From NCBI GenBank assembly GCA_903905455.1, contig CAIVGN010000197.1, positions 62,001 to 126,000 of the forward strand: DNA of 64,000 nt. The letters run 5' to 3'. The notes beneath the pieces were generated by a model. It searched no databases. It saw only the letters and a list, made by a program, of their open reading frames with translations, and was not told where the DNA came from. The DNA is from an uncultured Archangium sp. (lineage in GTDB: Bacteria; Myxococcota; Myxococcia; Myxococcales; Myxococcaceae). Both the position numbers and the translations under genes were made by a program. Shown one piece after another: positions 62,739 through 64,000 of this stretch. Every line of letters begins with the position of its first letter. Positions within the stretch are counted from its first letter, which is position 1.

Positions 62739-64000
62739 TCACCACTCCACGAGGCCCCACAGCGAGGTGAACTCGTCGGTCCACAGCGGGCCTTCCTGCA
62801 CCGTGGCCAGCGTGGAGGCGTCGTCCTTCGGCACCTCGATGCGCAGCGCCTCGGGGTCCTTCGAGAGCAGCACCCACAACGAGCTCAGCGCCCAGTCCTC
62901 GCCGCGGTCCACGTCCACCACGAGCGAGTGCAGCCCCAGCTCCCGGGCCAGGCGGGCCACCACGGGCAGGAGCCGCAGGTACCGGTTCGAGACGTGCAGC
63001 GCGAGCACGCCGCCGGGCTCGAGGTGCGACTGGTAGAGCAGGAAGGCCTCCTTCGTCAGGAGGTGCGTAGGCACCGAGTCGCCGCTGAATGCGTCGACGA
63101 TGAAGATGTCGTAGGCGTTGGAGGGCTCGGTCTCCAGCGAGGTGCGCGCGTCGCCCAGGGCCACCTCGGGCCGGGTGGGCGCGTCGGTGAGGTAGGTGAA
63201 GTAGCCGCCTTCGCCCTGGGCCAGCGCCACCACGTTGGGGCTGATCTCGTAGAAGCGGAAGGTGTCGCCGGGCTTCACGTACGCCGCGAGCGTGCCCACG
63301 CCCAGGCCGATGGTGCCCACGTGGACCGGCTCGGTGCGCGAGCGCAGCAGGCGCCCCACCCCGCTGGCCGGCGCGAAGTAGGTCGTCGCCAACCGGCGCT
63401 TGGTGGGGTCGGCGAGCTGCGAGCCGTGGAGCACCCGGCCGTGCATCAGCGCCAGGCCCCGGGCGTCCTTTTCCACGCGCAGTACGCCGAAGAAGTCGCG
63501 CCGCGTCTCGAGCACCTCGAGGCCCTTGAGCTTGATGCTCCAGCCGAAGAACACCACCAGCACCACGGCCGCGGCGAGCATGGCCTTGCCCGCGCGCGTG
63601 GGCGCCGTGCCCCGCGCCACCTCCACGGCCACCCACAGCACCAGGGCGCCCGCGGCGAGGGGCAGCTCGTAGAAGTCCTTGAGCACGCGCGGCGCGACGA
63701 TGGCCACCAGCAGCCCGCCCACGGCGCCGCCCACCGAGGCCGCCAGGTAGAAGGCCGTGAGGTGCTCGCCCGCCGGCCGCTGCCGCACCAGCTCGCCGTG
63801 CGCGGTGATGCACGCCACCGCGAGGAACCCGAGGTAGCCCACCAGCGCCACCAGGGCCGAGGGCTCGGTCGGGTAGAGCAACAGGCCCGCGACGAAGAGG
63901 CCCATCACCACCAGCAACGGCAGCGCCCACGCGCGGCGATACCAGCGGTCGCTGTCGAAGGTGATCACGAAACTCGCCAGGTAGATGACCAGCGGCAACA
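62739..64000 (-). CDS. Membrane-bound spermidine-synthase-like protein (5' end outside window)
   Basis: The window holds at least 419 codons; the frame stays open to the right edge, so the N-terminus and more helices are likely missing. Six or more helices (YLASFVITF, LPLLVVMGLFVAGLLLY, AVGGLLVAIVAP, AMLAAAVVLVVFFGW) precede a SAM-binding polyamine-synthase fold with VGTIGLGVGTLAAYVKPGD, FYEISPNVVALA and YDIFIVDAFSGDSVPTHL. Such fused proteins are common, but their substrate is seldom known. It converges with the FTR1 gene with a 1-bp gap. Confidence 0.88.
   Translation of the reverse strand, partial: LPLVIYLASFVITFDSDRWYRRAWALPLLVVMGLFVAGLLLYPTEPSALVALVGYLGFLAVACITAHGELVRQRPAGEHLTAFYLAASVGGAVGGLLVAIVAPRVLKDFYELPLAAGALVLWVAVEVARGTAPTRAGKAMLAAAVVLVVFFGWSIKLKGLEVLETRRDFFGVLRVEKDARGLALMHGRVLHGSQLADPTKRRLATTYFAPASGVGRLLRSRTEPVHVGTIGLGVGTLAAYVKPGDTFRFYEISPNVVALAQGEGGYFTYLTDAPTRPEVALGDARTSLETEPSNAYDIFIVDAFSGDSVPTHLLTKEAFLLYQSHLEPGGVLALHVSNRYLRLLPVVARLARELGLHSLVVDVDRGEDWALSSLWVLLSKDPEALRIEVPKDDASTLATVQEGPLWTDEFTSLWGLVEW

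Overview
The window reads as chromosome from a high-GC Gram-negative bacterium, most likely a member of the Myxococcota (class Myxococcia). That placement is an inference. It rests on strongly G/C-biased third codon positions, many lipoproteins and outer-membrane proteins, several families I associate with myxobacteria (an outer-membrane barrel resembling TIGR04551, an apparent TIGR02996-like tail, cysteine-rich metal-binding-motif lipoproteins, HDOD proteins), and the absence of a gene set typical of other high-GC groups. No rRNA, tRNA, CRISPR array, transposase or integrase was found.

Layout. 0-2.5 kb: the 3' part of a DEAD-box helicase gene, its terminator, and a repeat-bearing gap. 2.5-16.8 kb, nearly all on the minus strand: a cell-envelope block with a CesA-like glycosyltransferase, a secretin-less CpaC-type protein, D-Ala-D-Ala ligase, a PEGA protein, a CDF metal exporter, a Ctp protease, a MepA-like endopeptidase, an alpha/beta hydrolase, EnvC, FtsX, two intervening genes, then FtsE. 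16.8-21 kb: an MBL-fold hydrolase, electron-transfer flavoprotein subunits and an acyl-CoA dehydrogenase. 21-25 kb: a 904-residue Ig-like lipoprotein and KdsD (LPS Kdo pathway). 25-29.4 kb: a signalling cluster (CheX-like, REC-REC-STAS, two HDOD proteins, a MinD/FlhG-like ATPase). 29.4-31 kb: an ASH-like lipoprotein and a TPR protein. 31-36.6 kb: a tightly overlapping operon lptM-lysA-dapA-dapB-FAH-folK-propeller. 36.6-44 kb: outer-membrane barrel, methylmalonyl-CoA epimerase, MutM, CocE-type hydrolase, small secreted proteins, beta-carbonic anhydrase. 44.2-45 kb: ttcA.

45.07-57.03 kb looks like an accessory block. It is bracketed by imperfect 48-75 bp direct repeats made of the 3' ends of ttcA and of the EamA transporter gene, with a third copy at 46.04 kb. 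It carries hypothetical secreted proteins, a periplasmic binding protein plus hybrid histidine kinase pair whose codon choice differs from its neighbours, an SDR, a run of overlapping lipoprotein genes, and an M50-like protein without the zinc motif. Beyond it, 57-61 kb is a housekeeping operon (thyA-folA-cobalamin adenosyltransferase-queG-eamA). It is followed by a divergent cytochrome c/FTR1 iron permease with a perfect inverted repeat in front of it, and a truncated spermidine-synthase-like membrane protein gene at the right edge.

Functional threads: peptidoglycan synthesis and remodelling (Ddl, MepA, EnvC/FtsEX, Ctp, the YiiX-like enzyme); fatty-acid and methylmalonyl metabolism (acyl-CoA dehydrogenase, ETF, epimerase, cobalamin adenosyltransferase); lysine/meso-DAP and folate synthesis; and a large set of secreted or surface lipoproteins without assigned function.
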